Below are positions 1 through 10,500 of a DNA stretch of 46,008 bases, piece after piece. How positions within the stretch are numbered: position 1 is the first letter of the stretch; each line of letters opens with the position of its first letter. The stretch is taken from the NCBI GenBank assembly GCA_002633005.1, contig NMRA01000560.1, positions 155,399 through 201,406 of the forward strand. The letters are read 5' to 3'. This DNA comes from Phoronis australis. Lineage: Eukaryota > Phoronida > Phoronidae. The notes under the pieces were generated by a model. It was not told the DNA's origin. It did no database searches and saw only the letters and a list, made by a program, of their open reading frames with translations. Both the position numbers and the translations under genes were made by a program.

Positions 1-757
1 TCTCTCTCTCTCTCCCCCCCCTTCGGACACTGTATCGACTGAGCGTCCGATGTTTGCTCCTGCGGAGTTTAAACCAGTCTCATTAGCCTTGCATTGCTGA
101 GACCTGCGCTTCCTATGTAGGTATCTCCGCATTCGTCACCATTGCACAAAATACTTTTGTCCAGAGGTTTTGATTTATAATTTAACGACTGTGTTCTTCA
201 CCTGTATGAACTATAACGTGCCTCATCTACTGACCTATACAGACACCATAAGATCTTGTCACGTCTGCGTTAACATAAGAACGTCGTGTAGCGTACGGTT
301 TCAAGTTTGCTTTTCTTCATTGTCAAAACAGGGAAACTTTGCTTTTGATTTTTATGCAAATATAACGAACAAATTCAGAGTTGCTTGGACTGTGAAACTC
401 TTATAGTTTGAAACGGGGCGACCTTGTGTAAAGATACATTACAGTTATTGAAATATATCCAAAATCAGGACGTTTTGTATGTTTATATTTTTAGCCTGGG
501 TATAGCAGCGACGTCGTTAATTTTGTTGGCACGTTTACCCACATGCTTTGACTCTTCTGCTTGGCTTTTGCATGACAATTTCATTTGCTGTGAATTACTA
601 CGCCCATGGCATGGCCAGTTTTGTTCCCTTGTTAGTGACCCTTGATGTGAGTGAACTTTGCTTTAGCATGTGACGTTTCTTAACCAAGTGAGCTGATCAT
701 TTGTCAGAACCGATAAATCCATATGCTTACGGATAGCTCTTTGTCTTGTTTAATCAG
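1..757. other. Non-coding, probably TRPC intron
   Basis: No exon is supported here. The stretch opens with a TC/C-rich simple repeat (1-21) and ends in a normal acceptor (TAATCAG at 751-757) for the first TRPC exon. Short open frames do not resemble the transmembrane or TRP-box part of a TRPC channel, so the preceding exon is probably beyond the left edge. Confidence 0.5.
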
Positions 758-889
758 GGTCAGAGTAATCTTGGTTTGCATGCTGTTGATGACTCGCGCC
801 AGGAAGAGGCTGTTCTTCCCGTTTGTGGTGACCCTCGTTGTGACAGGCAAGATATGAGAAGCGTGTCTGTCACTACAAAACGCTACCAA
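758..889 (+). CDS. TRPC: TRPC exon with variable linker and start of CIRB region
   Basis: This exon has 44 codons, enters in phase 0 after TAATCAG, and leaves in phase 0 at a GTGAGT donor. It encodes a variable, cysteine-containing linker (VCGDPRC) and ends TTKRYQ. In TRPC channels RYQ directly precedes the VM(R/K)xLVKRY segment, which the next exon supplies. The linker itself is not conserved enough to recognise alone; the assignment rests on the join. Confidence 0.72.
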
Positions 890-2461
890 GTGAGTCATGC
901 GTTTGCTTGTACAGGTGTGTTTGTGAAATGGACGAGTAGCGATAGAAAGCTTGAATTGTTCCTTTTAGATAAGTGACCAGCAACCGTGGTCTCTCCGAAA
1001 GCACGTAGATTTATGATTTTGCTAACTTGATTGCAGTAATATAAGTTCACCTTTGATTTCTGTACGTTAATGACAGCTAACGTCGGCGACGTAAACTTTA
1101 TATACAAGCCAGATGGCAACAGTGGGAATCGTTGACTGCACTATATTGAAATCTTCACTCACACATTTACTTGATTTGCATTAATTTATTCGTTTGACTA
1201 CACTCAACCTTTTCTGCATTGAATGTTTTTGATATTTGACTAAACACAAATCATTGCTTTCATGTACCAACTAATTAGTAATTTATGACCTCAAATATTG
1301 TTCTATCTTTTAGATTGTTATGAAAAGTATCATAAAAAGGCACATCTTTAAAAGTGAATACGAGGACATGTCTACAGGTGAGAAGTACTCGGTTTCCTAA
1401 AAGTTAGTTGTCAGCATTTTGAGTTCCAGTAGGGAGCGGGCACGTGCCACTCACCCAATAATTTGTAACCTGGGACAAATGAGCGCCAAAGCTTCTTGAC
1501 GATGGGGCTAGGGGCGAAATGAGAGATTCGCACGTGGCGATTAATGGGAAGCAGGGGCGAATCTAGGATTTTGAGTGGGGGGCAGGGCATAGTATTAGCC
1601 AGGATGTTGCTAGCCAGACATTCGCACCCCCAAACTGTCAAATGGATTCTGGGAGAATTTCAGGGGACCATGGCCTCCTTGCCGCCCCTCTAATACGCCA
1701 CTGGGGGGCGTGACGTAATGGCTAGCGGTTGGCGACCAGGGTAGAGATTTTGTTGAGATTGAATGTGTATATGCTCTTTCAACGATCTAAGATGTGTACG
1801 CGTTGACCACAAGGCAGAAGTACTACAATTGTTGCACAAATTACTGCTGCCAATCTTGGTGACTTGCTATCTATCTTGGCGTTTTCAGTAAATTTTGCAA
1901 AGTTAAACTACAAAGATAAGCCGGCTTTTTGACAATGTCCAATTCAGCATGTTGTAATTGCTTGTTTTAGGGGTTACCATGGAAGAACTTAAGCAGGATA
2001 TCTCTAGCTTTAGATTTGAGACCTTGAATTCCCTTCATGTGGCACCATCCAGTAACGAAAGAAGTAGTCTTTCCAAGAGATTGCAAATCTTAGAAAGTGC
2101 AGTAGACAGCACCAGGACATCTCTCGAAACAATGCACGACAAACTGAACCACTTACTCATCAGACAAGCTAAGCAGATGGGGGAACTTACACCTTCTTTA
2201 GAAAATCTGTTAGAACAACCGACGTCCAGTACCAGTAAGAGAAATGGCGGCAAACGTTGCTGGCACAAATTGCGTTCTCGCGTGCTGGAAGATACGAACG
2301 CTGATGAAGCAATTTTGGAGGATGACGAGGATTCCGGAATGTTTTACTTGACTGACGAAAACGAAAAAGACGGTCAATCACCGAAAAGAAGCAACTTGAA
2401 CAAAAAGCATCTGCGCATTTCTGTTCCCAGTGATACTCCATCAAAGGAGGCATACGTGTGA
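758..2461 (+). CDS. TRPC: TRPC-type cation channel, C-terminal three exons (partial gene)
   Basis: This is the C-terminal end of a short transient receptor potential (TRPC) channel, a plasma-membrane non-selective cation channel acting downstream of receptors and phospholipase C. Three exons (758-889, 1314-1377, 1971-2461) join in one frame with GT-AG borders in phases 0 and 1, giving about 228 residues and a TGA stop. The joined protein carries KRYQ-IVMKSIIKRH, matching the calmodulin/IP3-receptor binding (CIRB) segment of TRPC channels. It is followed by EELKQDISSFRFE, a TRPC hallmark closest to the TRPC4/5 form as I recall it. Then come a predicted coiled coil (leucine-spaced, around SKRLQILESAVDS) and a charged, acidic tail ending EAYV. 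The ankyrin repeats, membrane domain and TRP box are not in the window. Family assignment is strong; subtype is uncertain. Confidence 0.88.
1314..1377 (+). CDS. TRPC: TRPC small exon, CIRB helix
   Basis: This 64-base exon lies between a pyrimidine-rich acceptor (TTCTATCTTTTAG) and a GTGAGA donor. It encodes IVMKSIIKRHIFKSEYEDM and part of a split glycine codon (phase 1). It lines up with VMRNLVKRY-type sequence in TRPC channels, a basic amphipathic helix known to bind calmodulin and the IP3 receptor. Confidence 0.82.
1552..1703 (+). mobile_element. MITE (CAGGGGCGGATCTAGG family), plus orientation, in TRPC intron
   Basis: This roughly 150-bp element starts CAGGGGCGAATCTAGGATTT and ends with the complement of CAGTGGCGTATTAGAGGGG. 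An inverted copy lies at 36459-36617. CAG-starting termini of this kind are common among hAT-like MITEs in invertebrates. It sits in the last TRPC intron, between exons 1314-1377 and 1971-2461. Open frames across it are not genes. Confidence 0.78.
1971..2461 (+). CDS. TRPC: TRPC last coding exon
   Basis: The exon follows TTGTTTTAG and completes the split glycine codon. It reads through the conserved KQDISSFRFE helix, then a heptad-like helix (about 35 residues with L/I/M at spaced positions), then a basic stretch and an acidic D/E-rich tail. It stops at TGA 2459-2461. The tail after the coiled coil is lineage-specific. Its last four residues, EAYV, could be an unconventional PDZ ligand, but this is only a possibility. 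Confidence 0.87.
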
Positions 2462-2658
2462 TAGCATGGCTTCAAAATGGGATCTGTGATAGAAGCATTA
2501 ATTAGGTGTCATAAATCTGCTCTAATACGACTTGCTTGTTAAGTCCACCCTATCATGTCGCACTGGATGCCATGTTGACATCACAAGATCAGTTGCATAA
2601 TTGTTTTCATAGTATTGTGTGTCTCTGCAAACCACTCTCAAAACCTTTTGCCAGTGAA

Positions 2659-2740
2659 AATAAATGAATACTTGGACGACGGAGTGATACTACATGTGAG
2701 GAATAATACTCGGCAGTATACCTGTAAGTATTTGAATAAA
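2659..2740 (+). promoter_or_regulatory. Polyadenylation signals of the TRPC gene
   Basis: AATAAA occurs at 2659-2664 and again at 2735-2740, about 200 and 275 bases after the TRPC stop codon. These are reasonable 3' UTR distances on the same strand. Which one is used cannot be told from sequence. Confidence 0.5.
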
Positions 2741-4473
2741 TAATACCTCAAGTGAAGATAGTTGTATTTACAATGTCAATAAGAGCAAAATATTTCAATA
2801 GTAGTTTTTCGTCAAGCTTAATTTATGTAATGCATACAGAGGTATATTGTTACGTCAGACTTTCACGGAGACGCACTCATTCGTTACAGTCAGCTTATTG
2901 CTAGATATTGGAATTAAATTGGTATTCGAAGCAAGTCGCTGGGGTTTGTCGGCTTCAGCATAGAATGAAATATTCCATGTCAACACAAACAAGCGATATC
3001 CATGCACGGTGTACTACTTTAGCAGATTCCAAGTATCTCTTGAGCGATCAATTTTTTCAATTGAAGTCGCCAGGACACTGGATTCGAAAATTATCCATGT
3101 CTTAGTCTTTCTGAGAGGCACAGTCATGGCTTTGATGACATCAGACTGGTTGGATACATACGTATTCCTAATTTCTAGAGTTTCTTAAGTTGTAAATTAC
3201 AAGCCGTAGTGCTGTATATGCTGTCACTATCGCGTCTCGAGTACGACTTTTGACTTTTAAGTCTTCAAAGACGTACATGTACAGTCTGGTTTGATTCACC
3301 TTGTGCACCATACCTCGGATGAGTGCGTAAAATATTTCATACTTGCGATAGTCTTCAGTGGGTGCAGTTGGTGTATAAACTTCGACCTAACTACATGGTG
3401 GCAAAACCCAAACAATAAACCATCTATGGTCTTTTTAGCTACGACGCTCTTCAACCAACCATGGGCTGCACCGACATTCACTGTGAAAGGGATTAATTCA
3501 TTTCACGAAGGTTACATCCGCTCTTGGCAGTTCCACCGCCTGAGCTCAGACGCCTTGGCTCAGACGATGGCCATCCAACTCAAGGTCGCCACAACCTGGA
3601 AGCTTTTTCAGTAAATTGTACCTCGCGCAGAATTAATCAACAAAGCCACGATGCTATAACTGTATGTTGAGCATAAAAGGATGCCTTGGCCTTCGATACC
3701 TTTAAATCCCTCCAACTCCTGCAAATACTTCTTTAAGATTTTGGGAACATTCGTCAACAAGTCGTTTTGTCCAGGTGTGGCCGAGTTTCAAGTACTAGCG
3801 AACTCTGGTGGATCATCAGTGTATTGCCTTGGCAATTTGCATTTGCTCACTTCCGAGTTCATGGAGTCAGAACTCGATGTGATTAAAAAGTACACGCTAT
3901 ACACATGCGCGGTGGTGTAATGAAAAAGAAAATGAATGACTCAGTTCAAGAATTCGTTGTCGCAGCAAAGCACTATTCAAACAATGTTAACTGCTTGAAT
4001 ATTTGTTCGACTTGGGAGGATTTAAGACTCCAACTGCCTCCACAGGTGTCCATCTACAATTGAAAGGCACACGAATTTTTAATAAAATGTAGTAAAAAAA
4101 CAAAATGTAGTTTCACATTATTCTAATTTGTCATTTCTGAGATATAACGTTGAGAATTTAACATTTTTGCTAGGGTTATACATAATTTTAAGGCATGAGC
4201 GTTTGCCACCTGATTTAGTGCCTAACCCGAGACTAGCGCAAAGTGATCGCCTTGAACTCATATGATGTCCGTTAGCGTTCATCAGAGAAGATTTAGACGC
4301 ATGTGACGGCAGGTAAAACACTTTCGGGGAAAAGACCTCATTTCGGATACAGGCCCGTATAGTACATGTAGGCCAAAATAAGCGTGTACAAGGGTGGCAG
4401 TTTCAATTCTGAGCTCGCACTTTCAATGGAGCAAGGTAGGCGGGACGCATACAACTGGGCACGTGCTCGCCTT
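2741..4473. other. Intergenic, no supported gene
   Basis: I see no recognisable exon. A 107-codon open frame at 3291-3614 has no family resemblance I can name, and its length is within chance. One exact TACATGTA octamer lies at 3274-3281 and another at 4363-4370. Confidence 0.4.
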
Positions 4474-4481
4474 GTTTAAAG

Positions 4482-5202
4482 CACAGGCGTCCTTAGCTTC
4501 TGATCGTCCCCAATACACTATGTAATACTACAAGGTATGACACTTCGGACTAGAAATTCCACGGGTGCTTCACTGACTTCAGCCTTCCATAGCAAACACA
4601 AACTTAATGAATTTACACAAAACAAGTTCAACAAACCGTGAGGAATTGATCTTTCTCCCAATGCCATTTACAGTATTCTGCTCCAACGAGTTCGCAAGAA
4701 ATTCGCGGTCAAAGCACAAAAATTTCCCAAAAAGCCCTCACATGGAGCCTCCTTGGACGGTTCGAGGTCAAGGACGGTACGGAATTATCCGATGAGTTAC
4801 GGATGTACGGCAATTGCCGGTTCATCACGGAAGGTTACGAATGGTCTGGCTTTGTGTGGAGTTATCGATGTCGTGGCACTCCGTGAAAAATCGGCAATTG
4901 CCGAACAGTACTAGACCCCGAACCGTCCAAAGAGGCTCGATGCGTGGGCTTTTTGGGAACATTTTGGGCTGTGACTGCGAATTTGTTGTGATCACGCTGG
5001 AGTAGGACACCGTGAATGGTATTGGAAATGAGAACAATTGCTAATGGTTTGTTGAAACCTTGTTTTGTGTAAATTTGTTGAGTTTTGTGTTTGATAAGGA
5101 CGGCTGAAGTGAAGCACCATTGGAATTTCTAGTCCGAAGTGTCATACCTTGTGGTATTATATATAGTGTATTGGAGACGATCAGAAGCTGAGGACGCCTG
5201 TC
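4482..5202. mobile_element. 721-bp foldback / long inverted-repeat element
   Basis: The two halves are imperfect reverse complements over nearly their whole length. The left arm (about 4482-4832) and right arm (about 4881-5202) share, for example, CAGGCGTCC at the ends, matching blocks with AATTTCTAG and TTTACACAAAACAAG, and GGCAATTGCC near the centre, with a loop of about 50 bases. GTTTAAAG flanks both sides in the same orientation (4474-4481 and 5203-5210), as an 8-bp target-site duplication would. TTTAAA is palindromic, so it could instead be part of the arms. No transposase is encoded; short open frames on both strands are by-products of the palindrome. An 8-bp duplication with a CAGG-type terminus would fit a hAT-mobilised non-autonomous element, by inference. 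Confidence 0.82.
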
Positions 5203-5210
5203 GTTTAAAG

Positions 5211-7114
5211 GTAAGATTCAATGGCAGAAGGGACACTGAGTCTAAGTGGCCGGTGCAACGTAAATAATGAGTTCAGTTTCCTAGTGTTATTTGAAAAGAC
5301 TGAGAACAGAGAGGTGATCGGTAGCACGGCTACCAAATCTTGGGTTATGGATAGACACTTCATTAGTGGCGACTGTAGTTTGCTACAGTTCTTCTGAAGT
5401 CAACAGATATCCGGGATTTGGCTTGGAAAGTTGTAGTTCGCGACATGACAAGTCTATATTCGCTTGTTCAGTATGACGTCATAATGAGGTTTCGCACCCA
5501 GTCCAATAAAATGAAATTACAAATTAAAAACAACAATTATAATAATAAGGTCATATTTAAGTAGCGCTGTAAACTATTAAGTACTTCGGAAATTGTTATA
5601 ATGGAATGGTCAATCGTAACTCTTATCCACTCGTCCGGCGAGAGCAAACATTGGGTGCAACCATTATCGAAGAATGCAGGTTAACCCAAACATTTAGTTT
5701 TGTAAAAATATCAACTGCCAAATTGCCCAGGGGTTACTTGAATCGGAAAAATACTGAGTGCTGCAAACATTTTGAAAATGTGGCGTGTAGTGACTGTGGG
5801 GCTAATGATTCCTAGCGCGCCTGTTTGAGGATCCAAATCACGTCATATTAGTGGCAGATACAGTGTACGTCATCACTGAACATCCGAATATAAGAGGAGT
5901 ATCATTCACTTTCAGTTTCAGGTAAGTTTCAAGACGAGTAAATAACTAAAAATATTAGTTCAAAAGCCTCTAATTTGTGTAGCCAGATACGACTGAGCCT
6001 GTCGAATTCACTTAAATGTGGCTATTGCCTCAATCTAGCGCCACGTATAATGCACTTGTAACTCTCTATTTACAGTTCCATACCCAAACCGGCAGTTCCT
6101 TGACGAGGTAGAAGAATTTGAAACATAAAAAAGTAGATCACGTGAACTCGTGAAGTTAATCGTTTTAGTTAATGCGAGAGAACAAAACCAAGTCCTGAGG
6201 GCATGGGCATAATAACTTGATGAAATTGTTTTTCTTATTTTTTTTTTTGGTTGGACGGAGGCAAATGCAGAACTTGATAAAGTGCTGTACATGTAGTTTC
6301 CCTAACATTTAGTTTTGACTTATGGACCGTTAGGCAGTGAGATCTGTATTTTTGATTTTCTTCAGACTCTCGTGAAGCGTGCGGAGTGCATCGTAAGCCT
6401 TGACTACACACTCCGATTAATCGCACGATTTCGTATGGCGATTACTTTACATAATCAAAGTGTGTTGGCACTTATCGACCTTATGTACACGAATTGCGGC
6501 AACTGTACCCCCAATACTTGTATACGACGAAATTTATTCACGAATCCCGTACAGCGAGACGAGAAGAACAGTCTGTACACTTCACGCTTTTGTAGTCTAC
6601 AACTTCGTGTTAGATAGATTCTGTTTTAGGAACGGTGGTAATGGATCACATGCCTGGTAGAGCCAATTGCTCGCACTGCGATGATCCGTAGCATTCAGCA
6701 GTGTCACAGTCATACAGGTTCAAGTCCGACAAGAGTATTTTTGACCCACTTGGGTATAACAGGCAGCATGGAGTTCATGTTGCTTTTTGGGAAAATTTTA
6801 TCTTTCAAGTAAAACCAAAACGCATGAGTTGGTCAGGCAAGATATGATCTTTGGCTTCCCTGACTGGTGTGATCTTATCTGTACCTGCTCAAGGCAACAC
6901 ATTAAATTATCAGTTTGAAAATGTATTATGACATCCCTAGATAACATTGTTGTCTGATTACAGATGTCATTTCACCTGTTACACAGTGGCGAACATACTG
7001 GCCGAGTTTGGGGATGTGAACTTTCCACTTCTTTACGAACAATTGGTTTTTCCAAGCATGTTAACAAATCAACGCATATGGAGGAGTTTTAATTAGACTC
7101 GCTATTTGCACACC
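5211..7114. other. Intergenic, upstream of GPR157-like gene 1
   Basis: No exon is supported. Around 6650-6740 there is a perfect B-box-like GGTTCAAGTCC (near 6719-6729) with only a weak A-box-like stretch upstream. This could be a degenerate tRNA-derived SINE but it does not fold as a tRNA by eye. The promoter of the downstream receptor should lie at the right end, but I see no clear TATA box. Confidence 0.35.
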
Positions 7115-7592
7115 ATGGAAGTATCGGAGAAATGGCTGAGTTCATGCGTCTCACAAAATAACCGCAACGTGACTACCTGTTCATTATGGAATTCAAGCGT
7201 TCACACGATCACAGATATAGCAACGGGCTTCAGCTGCCTGACTTCTATTTTAGCCTCCTTTGGGATTGTTATATGCTACACTAGGTGTCCGGCAATACGG
7301 ACAACGAGCAAGAGTCTGTTACTGTACCTTACTCTAGCAGACTTTTTGACAGCTTCCGGAAATTTGGTCGGACTTACCCGTGATATCCTTTTGCAGAATA
7401 GCAGCGCCAACCTGACAGACGCTATGGAGACTCTGTGTATTGCTCAAAGCATAGTTACAACTTACTCCAGCATGTGTTCTTTTTTCTGGACGGCAGCCAT
7501 TTCATATTTTATCTTATTACCAGTGGCGAAGAACTGGATGCTTGAAACCAAGTTCTTGGTCACCTGTCACGTGATCTGTTGGTTCGTGCCAG
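7115..7592 (+). CDS. GPR157: GPR157-like copy 1, exon 1 (N-terminus to TM4)
   Basis: This exon encodes residues 1-159 plus the first base of codon 160. It holds CPAIRTTSK in the first intracellular loop, YLTLADFLTASGNLVG in TM2 and TTYSSMCSFFWTAAIS in TM3, all nearly identical to the second copy. The donor is CCAG|GTAATT. The frame stays open to 7663, past the donor, but the extension loses family similarity. Confidence 0.9.
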
Positions 7593-10500
7593 GTAATTAC
7601 AATATGTTTGCTTACTTAGTTCTAAGCATTTTAAAATTTACGTTTGTGTCTCAGAATTTATAATCTTTGCACTGAGAAATTGATGATATCAAGTTAATTT
7701 TCAGCTCACTCTCTAAATTTAATCTGAGATGAGCACTTTTCTTAAAATGTTTGTAATAATTTTAACAATTTTAAAGTCTCTTAAAAGTCAATAAATATGG
7801 AAGCAAAAACATGAAAACAGATATTAAGATATTTTGGATGATAAAATACTTAGTGTGGTTTTAAAAGTTCTTGTATACATATATTGTAAGGTTATTGCTG
7901 AATACATGATGTTGGAGTCAACATGTATTTTCCTAAATAATATTTTTATGATAAAAAGTATACATGACCTGTCTGCAGCATTACATTGTCTTAAGTCGCA
8001 GAAATTCACGACAATAGAGTACCTATCAAGAGAGACAACGTATTAACTACAGACGATTACGTTGGTGTCGCTGTAGAACTGATACGGGGTGGGGGTGGGG
8101 ATGTTCTTCGGACCCAAAACACTGGCGATAAAAACTAATGTGATCACGTGTTTTGACTGCATGGCAATACCTCGGAGTCTTGCGTTATCTTGCATTGTTC
8201 CGTAACCGTAGACACGGTAATTGGTACATCTCGCTTCACCACAAATCATTCACATCTAAATCTACAGGCTTGCAATACAAGACAAAGGCACAACCTTGTA
8301 AGTTTTATAGCAACAGCAGACAATATTGCTTGCATAGCCAATCTTGTGTAAGCGGAGTTTATTACGAGAAGACGTTACATTAACCGATAAAGAGGAGTCT
8401 GGGCACATTTTCTTGGAATGAAATTTTTATCTTCTGTCGAAATGGTATACCAGTGACATTATGGTCATTTGCGTGCTCATGTCTGCCGAGTTGAAGATTT
8501 AACATCTAACCACAATCTTACGCTCAAGTACTTTCAGATGAGCCTTGACCTGTATTTGTGGAGGCTAGCTTTCACAAATATGCTCAGAATAACTGCTTAC
8601 TCTACCAAAATCTCAGAAAGTATTGAACCCTAGTACGGTGTTGTAAAGACTGGCCTTTTATGTACATCTACTTCAGACTTTATTTCCGACTTTGTAACCG
8701 GATAAGATAAAACGATTTTACATGGCGATAACACCGGGAATTACCCACATGACTCGTTTTAGGTGGTGAGACTTAACGTCATACTGATCAGATGATGCGT
8801 GCTCAACAAAAGATTTGCTAAAATTCTATGGCCGCGTTTGATTGACTCCGCTATCACGTTTCGGTGACCGGCTTAGACACGTTCTCGGTGGCGATTTCCT
8901 GCTTACGGACCAATCGGACGTCGTAACCGGGGATGTCAGTCGACTGTATTCGATGCATTACGAGGCTCAAATATTTGTATGTGGTTGCATGTTGTCATTA
9001 CGGTCACCTCTGTCCGGTGGTGCTGCGTCTTGCGTTTGGCATCCGGCGTACGCTGCTGTATTTCGACAAGATTTCGCTGATAAGTTTCTATAGACGGAGG
9101 ACAAGTGTCGGATCGATCCTCTGTATCTTTGTAATTCCTTAGTGGATTTTATGAAATTTGGCAAATAAGTTTCTATTAAGAGACAACGACACCTTTACAT
9201 TCTTGGACGGATTTGTCGTATTCTGCGCTACATGGTGGCCATTTAAAAATGAGTACGTTTTTTACGCCAGCCTCTTCATCCGCCGAACCGCTCAAAGGCT
9301 CATTGTACGTTTGCCTTTGTATCTTTGGATTTAATGAATGGGTATTTGTTAAATTTAGCAAATAGGTTTCTACTGAGGAGACAACAATACTTTCCCTTTT
9401 GCAGACGGATTCGTGGTCATTTTTTATTATTTTGAGTCGTCTTTAGCTTCCGTCAAACTGTTCGAAGAATCAATATGAAACTTTGCCATTGTGTTCCTGG
9501 TGAGAAGAACATGGAAGACGTTGATTTTCGGACGTGTTTGTGGCATTCTCTAGTGGTAATTTTGTGTTGTTTTTTACAAAAATGACTTTGTACCCTAATA
9601 GTACCGTAGTACCCTTATTTGCTCTTGCTTCTGTTTCTTTGGAGTTCCTGGGCGGAAGTTCATCGTATTCTGCGGCATTTAATGGCCGTTTTTATGATGC
9701 TGAGTAAACACCCCTAGAAGCATACCCTAGCTTTGCCATGCAGGCGTGAGCTCATTTCAAAGCTACACGTTGCTTTTTGTATAGTGATTGTTTTGCCATT
9801 CTTGCACCGAAAAGCATGTTGCAGTTGACCCGTAGTGAGCTTATGAGACCAGTATTGTTTTTTCGTATTGCTTGGCAAGTTTCTAAGTTCTTGTGTTATC
9901 ACCGGATGTTTGCGAGCCGTCAACCTTCTCATAATGCAATTGAAAAACGAGCCCCGTAGATGAAATTCCCTAAACTATTACTGCATGGGTAGATTGTACA
10001 CGAAAGGTGCAATCAATTGCATGACCGCAACTCTAAATTCTTGGTACTGTCCCACACATCCCAGTTCCGGAGGAAAGGAGATCAAACTTACGGTTCATAT
10101 TCTCAGGCCTGTGGACCTGAACTCCACGACTTAGGACGTATGGCCCTGGGGATTTATACCACGGGTTTGACGTCGATGCGTACCGGTCCGGTACTGCATG
10201 CAGTGTAAGCGGTCGTTGCTGGAATTTAGAGTCGCGGTCATGGAATTGTTTTTACCGCTCAGTATTTGTAATTCACACTCTTTTCTCTTTAGCGGCCATT
10301 GTGACCGTAGCAGCGACGACCAAAGTCCTTGGTGCCGATTACGACCTTTCAGCCACTGGTTCATGGTGCTGGATAAAGTCAAACATTAACTTAACAAACA
10401 ACGCAGTCCTAGATTGTCCGTATTTCTGGCAGGTAACGACTGGCAAGTTTTGGGAAATTACCGTCTACGTGCTGACTGCTCTGAATTACTTTCTACTCAA

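Noticed and set aside
3291-3614. 107-codon plus-strand frame as a possible gene
   Set aside because: No recognisable motif, start context or splice partners; consistent with chance.
6640-6740. tRNA gene or SINE suggested by a perfect GGTTCAAGTCC B box
   Set aside because: The A box is poor and no cloverleaf can be drawn by eye; kept only as a remark on a possible degenerate SINE.
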